Shown here one piece after another: positions 63,270 to 64,000 of a DNA stretch of 64,000 nt. A program made the position numbers and the translations under genes. The first letter of the stretch is position 1. Each line of letters starts with the position of its first letter. Origin of the DNA: Holacanthus passer (lineage: Eukaryota > Chordata > Actinopteri > Pomacanthidae); NCBI GenBank assembly GCA_025331565.1, contig JAFREQ010000014.1, positions 4,792,501-4,856,500 on the forward strand, in the 5' to 3' direction. The notes beneath the pieces were generated by a model that saw nothing but the letters and a program-made list of their open reading frames with translations, did no database searches and had not been told where the DNA came from.

Positions 63270-63505
63270 TTAGAGCTGAAACAATTAGTCAAAGCAATTA
63301 GTTGACTGACAATGCCACAAAAAAATTCAGTGGTTTCAGCTTCTCAAATGTGAATATTCAGGATTCAGACTGCTGGTTGGAAAAAACAAGCAATTTTAAG
63401 ACATCATCTTGAGAATTTTAGAACTATTTTCTGACATAACCATTAATCAATAAAATGATCAGCACATGAATTGATGCTGAACATAATATTTAGTTGTAGC
63501 TGAGA
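63270..63505 (-). repeat. Teleost AT-rich repeat, copy 2, opposite orientation
   Basis: AGCTGAAACAATTAGTCAAA, TTAGTTGACTGACAATGCCA, TCAGCTTCTCAAATGTGAAT, AAAACAAGCAATTTTAAGAC and TATTTTCTGACATAACC follow the order of the reverse complement of the family seen at 60148. The terminal TAGTTGTAGCTGA resembles the complement of its usual start. Confidence 0.65.
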
Positions 63506-64000
63506 TCAACTCAGTTTTAATTTTATCCTATAAAAATTAGGTTTTGCAGCCTGAAACTAAACTATCAGATCACAGGATGCACAATTATCTGTAGTCGCAA
63601 ACGAGAAAGCAATATAAAATATTAGAATATAAATGATATAAGGAAGAGATGGTTAAATATCCTGAATGTCGGATTCGTGCATCGTCAGATTCATTAACAG
63701 ACACAAAACAGCCTTTTGTAATAAAGAACTTCGAGGTTGAGATGACTCATTGCTCTCCTCTGCCGACTGCAATAACACAGAAAGTATGTCTTCCATGTCA
63801 ATACACAGTAACAGTAGATACCCTGGGCACGGCCTTGTGCCTCCTTTGTGGCTTTCAGCAGGAAACATTTGATTCCAGGGTTCTTCCTGTAGAGTCTCGC
63901 TTCTGTTAAATCCTTGTGTCAAAACTTCAAGGTCTTTGTCTCACAAACAGCATTTTCACAAGGATAAAAGAAGGCACCTTCAATTCAGGGTCCTTTGACA

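Noticed and set aside
1..64000. CRISPR arrays, operons, bacterial defence systems, tRNA or rRNA genes
   Set aside because: The window is vertebrate nuclear DNA; I saw no regularly spaced repeats with unique spacers, no ribosome-binding-site-led gene runs and no cloverleaf or rRNA core motifs.

Overview
This window looks like nuclear DNA from a teleost fish, probably a spiny-rayed (percomorph-type) species. It is AT-rich, has no bacterial-style gene packing, and has long stretches with no coding potential. It carries (GT)n, (GA)n and (AT)n microsatellites, consensus GT/AG splice sites, and many decayed interspersed repeats of kinds I recognise from fish genomes. Repeat families were recognised from memory of sequence patterns, not from a database search.

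Only one gene is solidly supported: the first coding exon of a group III metabotropic glutamate receptor, best matched to grm4, on the minus strand at 47889-47356. It encodes a signal peptide and the first part of the extracellular glutamate-binding domain. It ends in phase 0 at a consensus donor and has an in-frame stop just upstream of its start. About 470 nt of probable 5' leader (48360-47890) precede it, bounded upstream by a strong splice acceptor. The leader holds five upstream ATGs, one of which opens a reading frame that overlaps the receptor start. I could not find the next coding exon, so 1-47355 is best read as a very large, still incomplete intron. The region above 48362 is probably 5' intron or upstream sequence.

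Layout: 1-11.7 kb is intronic sequence with two diverged copies of a fish repeat tail and a GA microsatellite. 11.7-15.2 kb holds a possible piggyBac-like relic, a diverged duplicated segment and short direct repeats. 15.9-21.3 kb has two CA/GT microsatellites and two pieces of one dispersed repeat. 23.6-24.6 kb holds a short inverted-repeat element beside a relic of a Penelope-like/GIY-YIG retroelement tail. 26.1 and 40.3 kb hold two copies of another repeat. 28.1-28.3 kb is a possible conserved noncoding element. 42.66-43.56 kb is an internally deleted hAT transposon with a probable target-site duplication. 47.3-48.4 kb is the grm4 exon. 53.3-55.75 kb contains a dispersed repeat, an L1-type reverse-transcriptase relic and a foldback element. 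60.1 and 63.3 kb hold two oppositely oriented copies of an AT-rich element.

Nearly all short open reading frames here look like chance frames or frames through repeats. I saw no tRNA, rRNA, CRISPR array or operon, and nothing that supports a new molecular system. The observations most worth following up are the uORF-rich leader, the size of the intron and several structured mobile-element remnants.
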